Assembly (NCBI GenBank): GCA_964452575.1
Contig: CAYVMN010000173.1
Span: 1 to 9,816 of the forward strand
From: CAYVMN01 sp964452575
Lineage (GTDB): Bacteria; Desulfobacterota; DSM-4660; Desulfatiglandales; Desulfatiglandaceae
DNA: 9,816 bases
Direction: 5' to 3'
The translations under genes and the position numbers were made by a program. Below are positions 1 to 6,029 of this stretch, one piece after another. The notes below the pieces were generated by a model. The model was given only the letters and a program-made list of their open reading frames with translations. It was not told where the DNA came from and did not search any database. Every line of letters begins with the position of its first letter. Positions within the stretch are counted from its first letter, which is position 1.

Positions 1-349
1 GTCCGCTTACCATGTCCATCTTAAATATGTTTTTCATGGTGTCATAGATGCGCCCAGGGGCCTCGCCGCTCCATCCGAACGCCCCGAATGACCCGCCCAC
101 CTTCCCTTCAAGGCCGATCTTCTCGGTCAGAAAAAGCATTGTCTTCATTCCCTGCATCATCTCTCCGTGATAGGTGGCGGAGCCGAATACATATGCATCA
201 AAGTCCCTCAGATCTTGCTCCTTCTTGACCTGGGTAACGTTCAGAACTTGGGCCTCCACACCCTCAAAACGGATCCCCTCTGCAATCAATTCAGCAATAT
301 CCTTTGTGTCACCAGTTCTTGTGGCATATACTACCAGTGCCTTGGCCAT
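1..349 (-). CDS. Flavodoxin-family protein, N-terminal part (gene runs off the left edge)
   Basis: Reading leftward from ATG at 349, 116 codons are open to the window edge, beginning MAKALVVYATRTGDTKDIAE. The segment ATRTGDT (residues 9-15) is the FMN-phosphate loop of flavodoxins (T-x-T-G-x-T). Later segments FGSATYHGEMMQGM and FGAFGWSGEAPGRI match the two loops that hold the isoalloxazine ring, and resemble the flavodoxin domain of FprA-type flavodiiron proteins. Flavodoxins are usually about 140-150 residues, so perhaps 30 are missing, unless this is a longer flavodoxin-domain protein. GGGAGAT lies just before the ATG as a ribosome binding site. The likely role is low-potential electron transfer in the cytoplasm. 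It lies 203 bp downstream of a PerR-like regulator on the same strand, which suggests shared control of oxidative-stress or anaerobic electron transfer. The family call is firm; the exact partner is unknown. Confidence 0.88.
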   Translation of the reverse strand, partial: MAKALVVYATRTGDTKDIAELIAEGIRFEGVEAQVLNVTQVKKEQDLRDFDAYVFGSATYHGEMMQGMKTMLFLTEKIGLEGKVGGSFGAFGWSGEAPGRIYDTMKNIFKMDMVSG

Positions 350-430
350 TTCTTATCTCCCTTTCACCTACTCTTTTCCAAGAAAGCTCGGGTCTCCGCA
401 TGCACGTGCAGGATACTCGACCCTAAACGA

Positions 431-446
431 CATTTCTTCAGAAATG
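431..446. repeat. 16-bp inverted repeat upstream of the flavodoxin gene
   Basis: CATTTCT and AGAAATG form 7-bp perfect arms around a 2-base centre, 82 bp upstream of the flavodoxin ATG. The two-base centre suits a protein-binding site better than an RNA hairpin. The rest of the 350-552 interval shows no gene and no clear sigma-70 promoter that I could identify. The site does not resemble the PerR-like box at 1001-1019, so any regulator is unknown. Confidence 0.3.
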
Positions 447-552
447 ACACAGGTCTTTTAGGCCTGACTCGCGAAGTAGGTATAACGCTTACGCGCCCGT
501 GATTCCCCGGCAAAGGCCGAGAGTAAGTCTTTTAATCATAATAAAGGCCATA

Positions 553-975
553 TTAACGACTGACGTCTTCCTTTTCCATACAGCTCTCGCAGAGGCCGAG
601 GAATTCAAATTTATGCCCTAAAATTCCATGCTTAGTCAAATCTCCTAAGGTATTTTCAAGGCTTTTCAGGATATCATCGGATGCCTCCAGCGGTGCATCC
701 AGAATCCTTCCGCAACCTGTGCAGGTGATATGATAATGGACTTTAGGGTTGCCGTCGAAACGCATCTGGACCCTGCCCGGTTGAAGTTTCTGAATTTCGC
801 CGCACTGGGAGAGGATCTCGAGGTTGCGATAGACGGTCCCCATACTGATACGCGGCAACCTCTTTCTGACGATTTCATAGACTTCATCGGCCGTAGGATG
901 CGAGCGAGTCCTCCTCAGCTCCTCCAGTATTACCTGCCGCTGGTGGGTCATCCTGTAGTTCGGAATGGGATTCAA
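553..975 (-). CDS. perR: PerR-type Fur-family transcriptional regulator
   Basis: The 140-residue protein has the whole Fur fold. An N-terminal winged helix includes the recognition stretch RISMGTVYRNLEIL (residues 42-55). A C-terminal metal-binding and dimerisation half has two Cys pairs, C85/C88 and C129/C132, for structural zinc. Aligned by eye to Bacillus PerR, the regulatory site H37-D85-H91-H93-D104 appears as H26, D74, H80, H82 and D93. Aspartate rather than glutamate at the D85 position is the mark of peroxide-sensing PerR, whose site His residues are oxidised by H2O2 with bound Fe(II). The assigned start is TTG at 975 with a weak ribosome binding site. The next in-frame ATG, at 951, would remove residues normally present before the first helix. 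A 19-bp operator-like palindrome lies 26 bp upstream, so autoregulation is likely. The downstream flavodoxin is a plausible target. Confidence 0.9.
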   Translation of the reverse strand: MNPIPNYRMTHQRQVILEELRRTRSHPTADEVYEIVRKRLPRISMGTVYRNLEILSQCGEIQKLQPGRVQMRFDGNPKVHYHITCTGCGRILDAPLEASDDILKSLENTLGDLTKHGILGHKFEFLGLCESCMEKEDVSR

Positions 976-1000
976 TTTTAGACCCAGCCGTCCATTTCTT

Positions 1001-1019
1001 ATTAAGATTTATTCCTAAT
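1001..1019. promoter_or_regulatory. PerR/Fur-like operator upstream of the regulator gene
   Basis: ATTAAGATTTATTCCTAAT is a 9-1-9 imperfect palindrome: 7 of 9 positions pair between the arms around the central T. AT-rich interrupted palindromes of this size are the usual form of PerR and Fur boxes. It sits 26 bp upstream of the regulator's TTG start, where bound protein would block transcription of its own gene. The assignment rests on symmetry and position only. Confidence 0.5.
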
Positions 1020-1285
1020 AGATATCAACAAAACCCCCAATGTCAAGAGATAAGATCTGTTGTCACATGATTCAGGTCTACATTAGTCAGGTATTAGGCC
1101 TGCTCAGGCCAGGGGCCTGCCATTTGAGTGGGATCAGTCATTGCCGCTTTGACATGATGGTCTTTTTAGGGCCTGAATAAAGGCGACAGGGGGGCACATA
1201 TTCAAATGATAGTTGAAAATCACCCGATTTTCTGGCATTAGCTATAAAATCCGCCTTGAAAAGGCCCCACGTGTGAGGGATGAAT
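1020..1285. promoter_or_regulatory. Divergent intergenic region: weak promoter and overlapping GC hairpins before cdaA
   Basis: No gene is seen here. TTGACA at 1149-1154 followed after 19 bases by TGAATA at 1174-1179 is a possible plus-strand sigma-70 promoter for the diadenylate cyclase gene, with a spacer longer than the optimal 17. At 1097-1119 two mutually exclusive hairpins share one arm: GGCCTG(CT)CAGGCC and CAGGCC(AGG)GGCCTG. No T-tract follows, so they are not obvious terminators. GAGGG at 1275-1279 is the ribosome binding site used to choose the cdaA start. Confidence 0.35.
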
Positions 1286-2455
1286 ATGCATTTTCTTGCT
1301 ATCGTTCGGGACCTGCGATTTCAGGATGCCCTAGATATCATCTTTTTGACAGTCGTAGTTTACTACCTCTATTCCTGGTTCCGCGGAACGAAGGCCTTTA
1401 AGGCGCTGGTTGGACTCCTGGGTCTGGGGATCATTTACACGGTTGCTCGCGCATGGGGCCTATTCCTGACGACCTGGGTCTTTCAGATATTCTGGCAGGT
1501 TCTCGTCATCCTCCTGATTATCCTCTTCCAGTCTGAGATTCGGCAGGTGCTCGAGAAGGTCAATCCAATCCGGGCACTGGGTCTACGAAAGATGGCCATG
1601 CCTGAGGAATGGATCCCTGGGTTTACCCAGGGGGTTTTCAGACTGGCCGAAAAGAGAATAGGTGCCTTGGCTATGGTTGAGCGGGGAGATCTGGTGGAGG
1701 AGCACATTACAGGGGGGCAGTTTCTGGACGGGGAGCCGAACCCCGAACTACTAATGAGTATTTTCCAAACTCAATCCCCATTACACGATGGCGCCGCACT
1801 GATAAAGGGAGGGCGAATAACAAAGGTCGCCTGTTATCTACCGTTAAGCTCTTCCGAGGGGCTGCCAAAGCAATGGGGCACCCGGCACCGGGCCGCCCTC
1901 GGCCTTTCTGAACGTTGCGATGCCTGGGTGGTGGTCGTTTCTGAGGAACGCGGAGAGGTCTCTTTGGCGGCCGCGGGAAAATTAGAAAATGTCAATAATT
2001 CGGAGAGGCTTTCACAGCTGATTCTTGCAGCTGTGGCCCCACTTAGCCCCCCCAAGAAGACCTGGGCTGAGAAGGCGCGGTTTCTCTTGACTAACCGGTG
2101 GCGTCAGAAGCTTGTCTCCCTGGCCCTGGTGAGCGTCTTGTGGCTCCTGCTGGCCGGACAGCAAAACTTCCAGGTCAGCCTCCGGGTTCCCATCGATCTG
2201 AAGTATTTTCCCGAGGGTCTAGAGATTGTGAGGCCGGTTAATCCAGAGGTGACACTGACGGTTCGGGGGCTGAGGAAAGATGCCAGTACCCTCAAACCAG
2301 GCGATGTCAATGTCTCCCTGGATCTTTCCTTTGTCAGGGCCGGAACCAGAATCTTCCGCATTACCCGCGACAAGGTTGTCCTGGGAAACGATAGACTCCT
2401 TGTGGTCGGTATTGATCCTCCTCAGCTGGAATTCGAGTTCAAAAAAAAGAAGTAA
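1286..2455 (+). CDS. cdaA: Membrane diadenylate cyclase CdaA with fused C-terminal YbbR (CdaR-like) domain
   Basis: The product makes cyclic di-AMP from two ATP at the inner membrane. Residues below are numbered from an alternative ATG at 1280. Three TM segments (about 18-34, 40-58, 65-83) precede a DAC domain holding both catalytic signatures: HDGAAL with D170-G171-A172, and GTRHRAALGLSE with R202-H203-R204. A fourth TM segment (about 278-295) is followed by roughly 90 residues resembling one YbbR domain (RVPIDLKYFPEGLEI ... VTLTVRGL ... VGIDPPQLEFEF), ending in lysines. In Firmicutes, CdaA is about 270 residues and its regulator CdaR, with several YbbR domains, is a separate adjacent gene; here the two are one polypeptide. 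GAGGG at 1275-1279 lies 6 bases before the second ATG (1286) but abuts the first (1280), so 1286 is preferred. A run of eight A's near the 3' end encodes lysines. Confidence 0.93.
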   Translation: MHFLAIVRDLRFQDALDIIFLTVVVYYLYSWFRGTKAFKALVGLLGLGIIYTVARAWGLFLTTWVFQIFWQVLVILLIILFQSEIRQVLEKVNPIRALGLRKMAMPEEWIPGFTQGVFRLAEKRIGALAMVERGDLVEEHITGGQFLDGEPNPELLMSIFQTQSPLHDGAALIKGGRITKVACYLPLSSSEGLPKQWGTRHRAALGLSERCDAWVVVVSEERGEVSLAAAGKLENVNNSERLSQLILAAVAPLSPPKKTWAEKARFLLTNRWRQKLVSLALVSVLWLLLAGQQNFQVSLRVPIDLKYFPEGLEIVRPVNPEVTLTVRGLRKDASTLKPGDVNVSLDLSFVRAGTRIFRITRDKVVLGNDRLLVVGIDPPQLEFEFKKKK

Positions 2456-2572
2456 TGCCAGGCAGGATGTCTGGCGGGTGAGACATCAAAGGGCAAAGGG
2501 CCCAGGAATGGTTCTCCATTAAACAGGAGAGGCAATGATAGATCTTTAATTCGAGGACCCAGGGGTTTAAAC

Positions 2573-4630
2573 ATGAGCGCCACTCTAAGGCAAAAAATGC
2601 TCTTTATGGTCGGGATTATCACCCTGTGTTCGCTCTTGGGGTGTATTGTCCTGATATATAACGCAACGGTTGTTGGAAAGAATCTGCGGAGTGAAACTGA
2701 AGGCCATATTAAGGCATTGATCGGAAAGAATGCACAGGGGATCGAATCAACAATGCTGCTTATGGAAAGAAACTCCGACGACCTTGCCACGGCCGGCGAG
2801 GCCTTTTTTGCAATTTCCAAGACAACAAAGGAGGATATCACCGAACAGATAAAGGAATACCTTGTGAACAGTTTCAAAAAGCTTCCGGAGGCCATCGGCG
2901 GAGGTCTGTGGTATGAGCCTTATGTCCTCTTTGACAAGAAAAAGTATTATGGCCCGTATGTCTACAGAGAAAAAGACAAGGTCGTTTTTACCTGGGATCT
3001 CAGCACACCCACATATGACTACCATAATCAGCGCTGGTATCTGCTTGGCATTCCAAAGGAATGGGACAGATCGCTAAAGAGGCCCCTCAGGATATATTGG
3101 ACAGACCCATATTTCGATGAGGCAGCAACCCACGCCCTCATGATCACCGTGGACGCGCTGATGTATGACCGGGGGGGCAGGTTAATAGGCATGTCCACCG
3201 TTGATTTCAGCCTAGAGGATTTGAAGGATAAGGTGGCCAAAATGACCGTCACCCCAGGCTCGCTCCCGTTTGCAGTTGATGTTTCAAGCGGATTATTGGT
3301 CGCATTTCCAGCTGATCCTTCAAAGGTGCTGAAAAAGATGTCCGATCTTAGCTGGGGTAAAGAAATCCGGGCCGCCAACAAGGCCCGGCCAGGAGAGGTT
3401 GTCATGGACTTGCTGACTCTAAAAGGGGAGGGCTTTTCGCTGTTTTATACAGTCACCAAAACCGGATTTGCCCTGGGTATTTTGTCCCCTAACAAGGAGC
3501 TTTACGCGCACATCGACGAACTCAACAGGGCTAATACGTATACGTCACTTGTGGTTATTTCGGTTCAGGTTGCCTTGTTTCTGCTTATCGCCATATTTAT
3601 GGTGAGACGCATATGTAATCCAATCAGAAATCTGACCGATGTTGCCCAGGAGATTGCAGAGGGTGATCTCATCGGTGCCTCTGAATCCTTGACCCTGATC
3701 GAGGGCAGGGTGGGGTCGAGCCGGGACGAGACCGGACGATTGTTGACCGCATTTCAGGGCATGACCGGAAAGCTTAATGACCTGTTTGCCCAGGTCCAGC
3801 GCTCCGGCAGCCAGGTAAGTTCATCATCAAATCAGATAGCCACGTCATCGAGGCAACTTGAGGCTACTATCAGCGAGCAGGCGGTGTCGACCAATCAGGT
3901 TAGCGTCTCCTCGAAGCAGATTGCTGCAACTGGAGCGGCTTTGACTGAAACCATGAATGAGGTGGCAGCGGCAGCCTCGGAGACGGCGGGCCTGGCCGGG
4001 TCTGGCCAGGCTGGAATGGAGGGCATGCAGGCGTCTATGCAAGGGATATTGAAGGGGACGGAGTCGGTTTCTACAAAACTTGAAGAGATCAAAGAAAACG
4101 CAAAGAGCATCGGCTCTATCGTTTCGACGATTACCAAGGTGGCGGATCAGACCAACCTGCTCTCCCTCAATGCGGCAATCGAAGCTGAGAAGGCGGGTGA
4201 GTATGGGGTAGGGTTCTCTGTCGTGGCGAGAGAAATTCGAAGACTGGCGGATCAGACCTCTGTGGCCGTCCTGGATATTGAAGATATGGTGAGTAAAATG
4301 GAGGCGTCTGTATCGGCAGGGGCCTCCGAAATGGAAAGATTTTCGCAGGAAGTGAGTTCAGCGGTCGATGAAATAGGCAGGATTGGCAACCAACTAGACG
4401 GGATCATGGAAAGGGTTCGTACCCTTACCCCCCGTTTCGAGGCAGTGAATGAAGGAATGGAGGCCCAGACCCAAAGCGCCGGTCAGATTAGCGAGACCAT
4501 GGACCAACTGAACGCCGTCACCCAGAACACGGTGGAGTCACTACGGGAATTCAGTGTGGCAGCTCAATACCTGAATGAGGCCGCCTTAGTCCTGCAGGAA
4601 GAGGTCTCCCGCTTCAGGGTGGAGAGTTAG
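2573..4630 (+). CDS. Methyl-accepting chemotaxis protein, Cache-HAMP, WspA-like signalling domain
   Basis: The 685-residue receptor has an N-terminal TM helix (about 10-32). A periplasmic region of about 285 residues follows, with Cache-type sequence (WDLSTPTYDYHNQRWY, YWTDPYFDEA, MSTVDFSLEDL). A second TM (about 324-346), a HAMP linker starting RRICNPIRNLTD, and a long coiled-coil signalling domain complete it. The hairpin tip is DQTNLLSLNAAIEAEKAGEYG, beginning near residue 525. The EAEKAGEYG variant, the SVAVLDIEDMVSKM segment and the distal PRFEAVNEGMEAQ stretch resemble, from memory, WspA of Pseudomonas rather than flagellar receptors. WspA acts through a dedicated CheA/CheY-like pathway that ends in a c-di-GMP synthase. 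No Wsp partner genes lie in this window. The start ATG is preceded by AGGGG at 7 bases. Ligand unknown; dCache proteins usually bind amino acids, amines or organic acids. Cotranscription with cdaA, 117 bp upstream, is possible, as no terminator is seen between them. Confidence 0.93.
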   Translation: MSATLRQKMLFMVGIITLCSLLGCIVLIYNATVVGKNLRSETEGHIKALIGKNAQGIESTMLLMERNSDDLATAGEAFFAISKTTKEDITEQIKEYLVNSFKKLPEAIGGGLWYEPYVLFDKKKYYGPYVYREKDKVVFTWDLSTPTYDYHNQRWYLLGIPKEWDRSLKRPLRIYWTDPYFDEAATHALMITVDALMYDRGGRLIGMSTVDFSLEDLKDKVAKMTVTPGSLPFAVDVSSGLLVAFPADPSKVLKKMSDLSWGKEIRAANKARPGEVVMDLLTLKGEGFSLFYTVTKTGFALGILSPNKELYAHIDELNRANTYTSLVVISVQVALFLLIAIFMVRRICNPIRNLTDVAQEIAEGDLIGASESLTLIEGRVGSSRDETGRLLTAFQGMTGKLNDLFAQVQRSGSQVSSSSNQIATSSRQLEATISEQAVSTNQVSVSSKQIAATGAALTETMNEVAAAASETAGLAGSGQAGMEGMQASMQGILKGTESVSTKLEEIKENAKSIGSIVSTITKVADQTNLLSLNAAIEAEKAGEYGVGFSVVAREIRRLADQTSVAVLDIEDMVSKMEASVSAGASEMERFSQEVSSAVDEIGRIGNQLDGIMERVRTLTPRFEAVNEGMEAQTQSAGQISETMDQLNAVTQNTVESLREFSVAAQYLNEAALVLQEEVSRFRVES

Positions 4631-5412
4631 GGGTTGCAGGTGAAGATGACCAGCAATCCCAAGGCCCAGCAGTAAGGGGCAAAATAGTAAAGATGCCCTT
4701 TCCTGACGATGTGCATCAGGAATCTGAGCGCAAGGACTCCCACCACAGTAGATGTTCCGAATCCTATGAATAGGGGGACAAGCCCTATCTTTTCCAGGGA
4801 AACCTGGTCCAGATGAGTGAGAAGTGCCCCGATAATTGCCGGTATGGATAGAAGAAAAGAGAAGCGTGCCGCAAGTTCTCTGTCCAGGCGGCAGAAGAGT
4901 CCGCATGTAATCGTGGCGCCTGATCTAGAGATCCCCGGCACGATAGCCAGGCCTTGAGCCGTCCCGACGGCCAGGGCCGTCAGGGGTCCTATTTTAGCCC
5001 GATTTCCATAGTCCTTTGAAAGGAGACGGGAGGAGGCGAGGATAAGTCCGGTTGCAATGAGCATTGCGCCGACCATGGTCAGGGATCCGAAGGCCCTTTC
5101 AAGGGGGGCTTTGAAGACAACTCCAATAATTCCGGTCGGGACAGAGCCCACGACCACCCACAAGAGGAGTCTGGCGTGCGGATCTGCGAGATCGAACTTC
5201 AAGAGGGCTGTACCCATTTTCTTTAGATCCGGCAGGAAATAGAGACACACTGCCAAAAGCGTTCCCATGTGCATGGAGATGTCCAGAAGGAGCTCCGGCT
5301 CACTAAAACCAAGAAGATTTTGGAAGAGGACCAGATGGCCCGAGCTGCTGACGGGCAGGAACTCGGTCAGGCCCTGAACGATCCCTAATAGAATGGTATC
5401 GGCGGCTTTCAT
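4627..5412 (-). CDS. uppP: Undecaprenyl-diphosphatase UppP (BacA)
   Basis: This 261-residue polytopic membrane protein removes a phosphate from undecaprenyl diphosphate to recycle the lipid carrier for peptidoglycan and O-antigen synthesis; overexpression gives bacitracin resistance. Both signature regions are intact: GIVQGLTEFLPVSSSGHL (residues 10-27, with the QxxxE pair Q13/E17 and the SSSGH loop) and PGISRSGATI (159-168, the conserved Ser/Arg catalytic loop). About eight hydrophobic helices are visible, as expected. It is slightly short for the family, which is usually 265-280 residues. The start is preceded by AAGGGGAG at a good distance. It is convergent with the chemoreceptor gene and their stop codons share bases (4-bp overlap). 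A promoter-like pair lies 27-54 bp upstream. Confidence 0.97.
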   Translation of the reverse strand: MKAADTILLGIVQGLTEFLPVSSSGHLVLFQNLLGFSEPELLLDISMHMGTLLAVCLYFLPDLKKMGTALLKFDLADPHARLLLWVVVGSVPTGIIGVVFKAPLERAFGSLTMVGAMLIATGLILASSRLLSKDYGNRAKIGPLTALAVGTAQGLAIVPGISRSGATITCGLFCRLDRELAARFSFLLSIPAIIGALLTHLDQVSLEKIGLVPLFIGFGTSTVVGVLALRFLMHIVRKGHLYYFAPYCWALGLLVIFTCNP

Positions 5413-5438
5413 GGGGTCTCCCCTTTCTTTTTTTATGG

Positions 5439-5466
5439 TTTATCAGAGGATGGCATGGATTGGCAA
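5439..5466 (-). promoter_or_regulatory. Sigma-70-type promoter for uppP
   Basis: On the minus strand, TTGCCA (5461-5466, 5 of 6 to consensus) and GATAAA (5439-5444, 4 of 6) are separated by 16 bases. They would start transcription about 20 bases before the uppP ATG. GGGGAGACCCC at the ribosome binding site could form a short hairpin that partly hides the Shine-Dalgarno bases. Confidence 0.45.
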
Positions 5467-5534
5467 GCCGACATTCCCCATCGGAATAAGGGCCTTGGCC
5501 GCGATAATTGTTCCCGAGACCCTGGGATAAAGTA

Positions 5535-5542
5535 GATAGGAG
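5535..5542. repeat. 8-bp direct repeat GATAGGAG, left copy (candidate target-site duplication)
   Basis: GATAGGAG lies exactly 7 bases outside the left terminal inverted repeat of the GxxExxY unit. The same 8 bases recur exactly 7 bases outside the right repeat at 6019-6026. This symmetrical spacing suggests a target-site duplication. The AGGAG part is also a ribosome binding site in the right copy, so constraint there could help a chance match. Confidence 0.45.
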
Positions 5543-5549
5543 GTAACAT

Positions 5550-5579
5550 TTCGCCACAGAGATCACTGAGAACACAGAG
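5550..5579 (+). repeat. Left terminal inverted repeat of the GxxExxY unit
   Basis: It begins TTCGCCACAGAG and ends ACACAGAG. Aligned without gaps to the reverse complement of 5982-6011, 24 of 30 positions agree. It contains three degenerate copies of CACAGAG. The last overlaps GAGGG (5577-5581), which serves as ribosome binding site for the internal gene. Confidence 0.7.
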
Positions 5580-5589
5580 GGAATAAATT

Positions 5590-5967
5590 GTGGAAGAAAT
5601 AGATGAGATAACAGGCTCTGTAATCGGTGCTGCCATCGCTGTTCATCGAGCACTTGGTCCTGGGTTGTTGGAGTCAGCGTATGAGGCATGTTTGGCCTAT
5701 GAACTGGTTGACCGTGGGCTGTCAGTGGAAAGGCAAAAGGCCCTTCCCGTGGTTTATAGAGGCGTAAAGGTCGATTGTGGTTATCGCATTGACCTGTTGG
5801 TGCAAGAGAAAGTAATCGTCGAACTTAAGGCAATAGAAAGGTTTGAACCGATTCACATTGCTCAAGTCTTATCTTATCTGAAACTATCCGGTTGTAATGT
5901 GGGGCTATTAATCAATTTTAATGTTAGAGTTCTTAAAGACGGTATACGCCGGTTAATCAATGATTAA
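5590..5967 (+). CDS. GxxExxY protein (PD-(D/E)xK nuclease-like fold)
   Basis: The 125-residue protein carries the family's namesake motif as GLLESAY (residues 25-31) after IAVHRALGPG. D68 in YRIDLL and the E78-x-K80 pair in VIVELKAIE fit the metal-binding core of PD-(D/E)xK nucleases, and IAQVLSYLKLSG (90-101) is also typical. Length is normal for the family. No biochemical function is established as far as I know; the nuclease-like core suggests DNA or RNA binding or cleavage. The start is GTG at 5590, with GAGGG 8 bases upstream inside the left inverted repeat. The gene fills almost the whole repeat-bounded unit. Family members are, from general knowledge, often present in several copies per genome, which fits a mobile or selfish cassette. 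Confidence 0.9.
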   Translation: MEEIDEITGSVIGAAIAVHRALGPGLLESAYEACLAYELVDRGLSVERQKALPVVYRGVKVDCGYRIDLLVQEKVIVELKAIERFEPIHIAQVLSYLKLSGCNVGLLINFNVRVLKDGIRRLIND

Positions 5968-5981
5968 AACAAAAGAGTTTG

Positions 5982-6011
5982 CTCTGTGTATTCTGTGCCC
6001 TCTGTGGTGAA
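5982..6011 (-). repeat. Right terminal inverted repeat of the GxxExxY unit
   Basis: It reads CTCTGTGTATTCTGTG and continues to CTCTGTGGTGAA, the inverted counterpart of 5550-5579. It begins 14 bases after the stop codon of the GxxExxY gene. It could fold with the left repeat only across the whole gene, so it is more likely an end recognised by an enzyme than a terminator. Confidence 0.7.
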
Positions 6012-6018
6012 CGATTGC

Positions 6019-6026
6019 GATAGGAG
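6019..6026. repeat. 8-bp direct repeat GATAGGAG, right copy; also the UMP kinase ribosome binding site
   Basis: This second copy of GATAGGAG lies 7 bases outside the right inverted repeat. Its AGGAG ends 3 bases before the ATG at 6030 and 6 bases before a GTG at 6033. If the octamer is a target-site duplication, the insertion hit this ribosome binding site and left the downstream gene with an intact copy. Confidence 0.45.
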
Positions 6027-6029
6027 ATT

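Larger units (their letters stand above)
5543..6018. mobile_element. 476-bp GxxExxY cassette with terminal inverted repeats and flanking 8-bp direct repeat
   Basis: The unit holds one gene (GxxExxY protein) between terminal inverted repeats at 5550-5579 and 5982-6011, which match at 24 of 30 positions, all built on CACAGAG-like words. Just outside both ends are 7 unmatched bases and then identical GATAGGAG octamers. No transposase is encoded, so if it moves it must use an enzyme in trans or another route. It separates uppP from the UMP kinase gene and lies directly against the latter's ribosome binding site. The boundaries assume the octamers are target-site duplications; if not, the element is only the 5550-6011 interval. 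Confidence 0.5.

Noticed and set aside
167..502. Plus-strand ORFs over the flavodoxin gene
   Set aside because: They are shadows; the minus-strand frame has clear flavodoxin motifs and a ribosome binding site.
530..545. AT-rich half-symmetric sequence after the PerR stop, as a second PerR box
   Set aside because: Only about 5 of 7 positions pair and the spacing does not match the box at 1001-1019.
2456..2572. Possible c-di-GMP (GEMM) riboswitch before the chemoreceptor gene
   Set aside because: GGGCAAAGGG loosely recalls a GEMM element, but the conserved flanking blocks and two-stem layout are not there.
2422..2895. 157-codon minus-strand ORF across the cdaA/receptor junction
   Set aside because: It overlaps two well-supported genes and has no recognisable domain.
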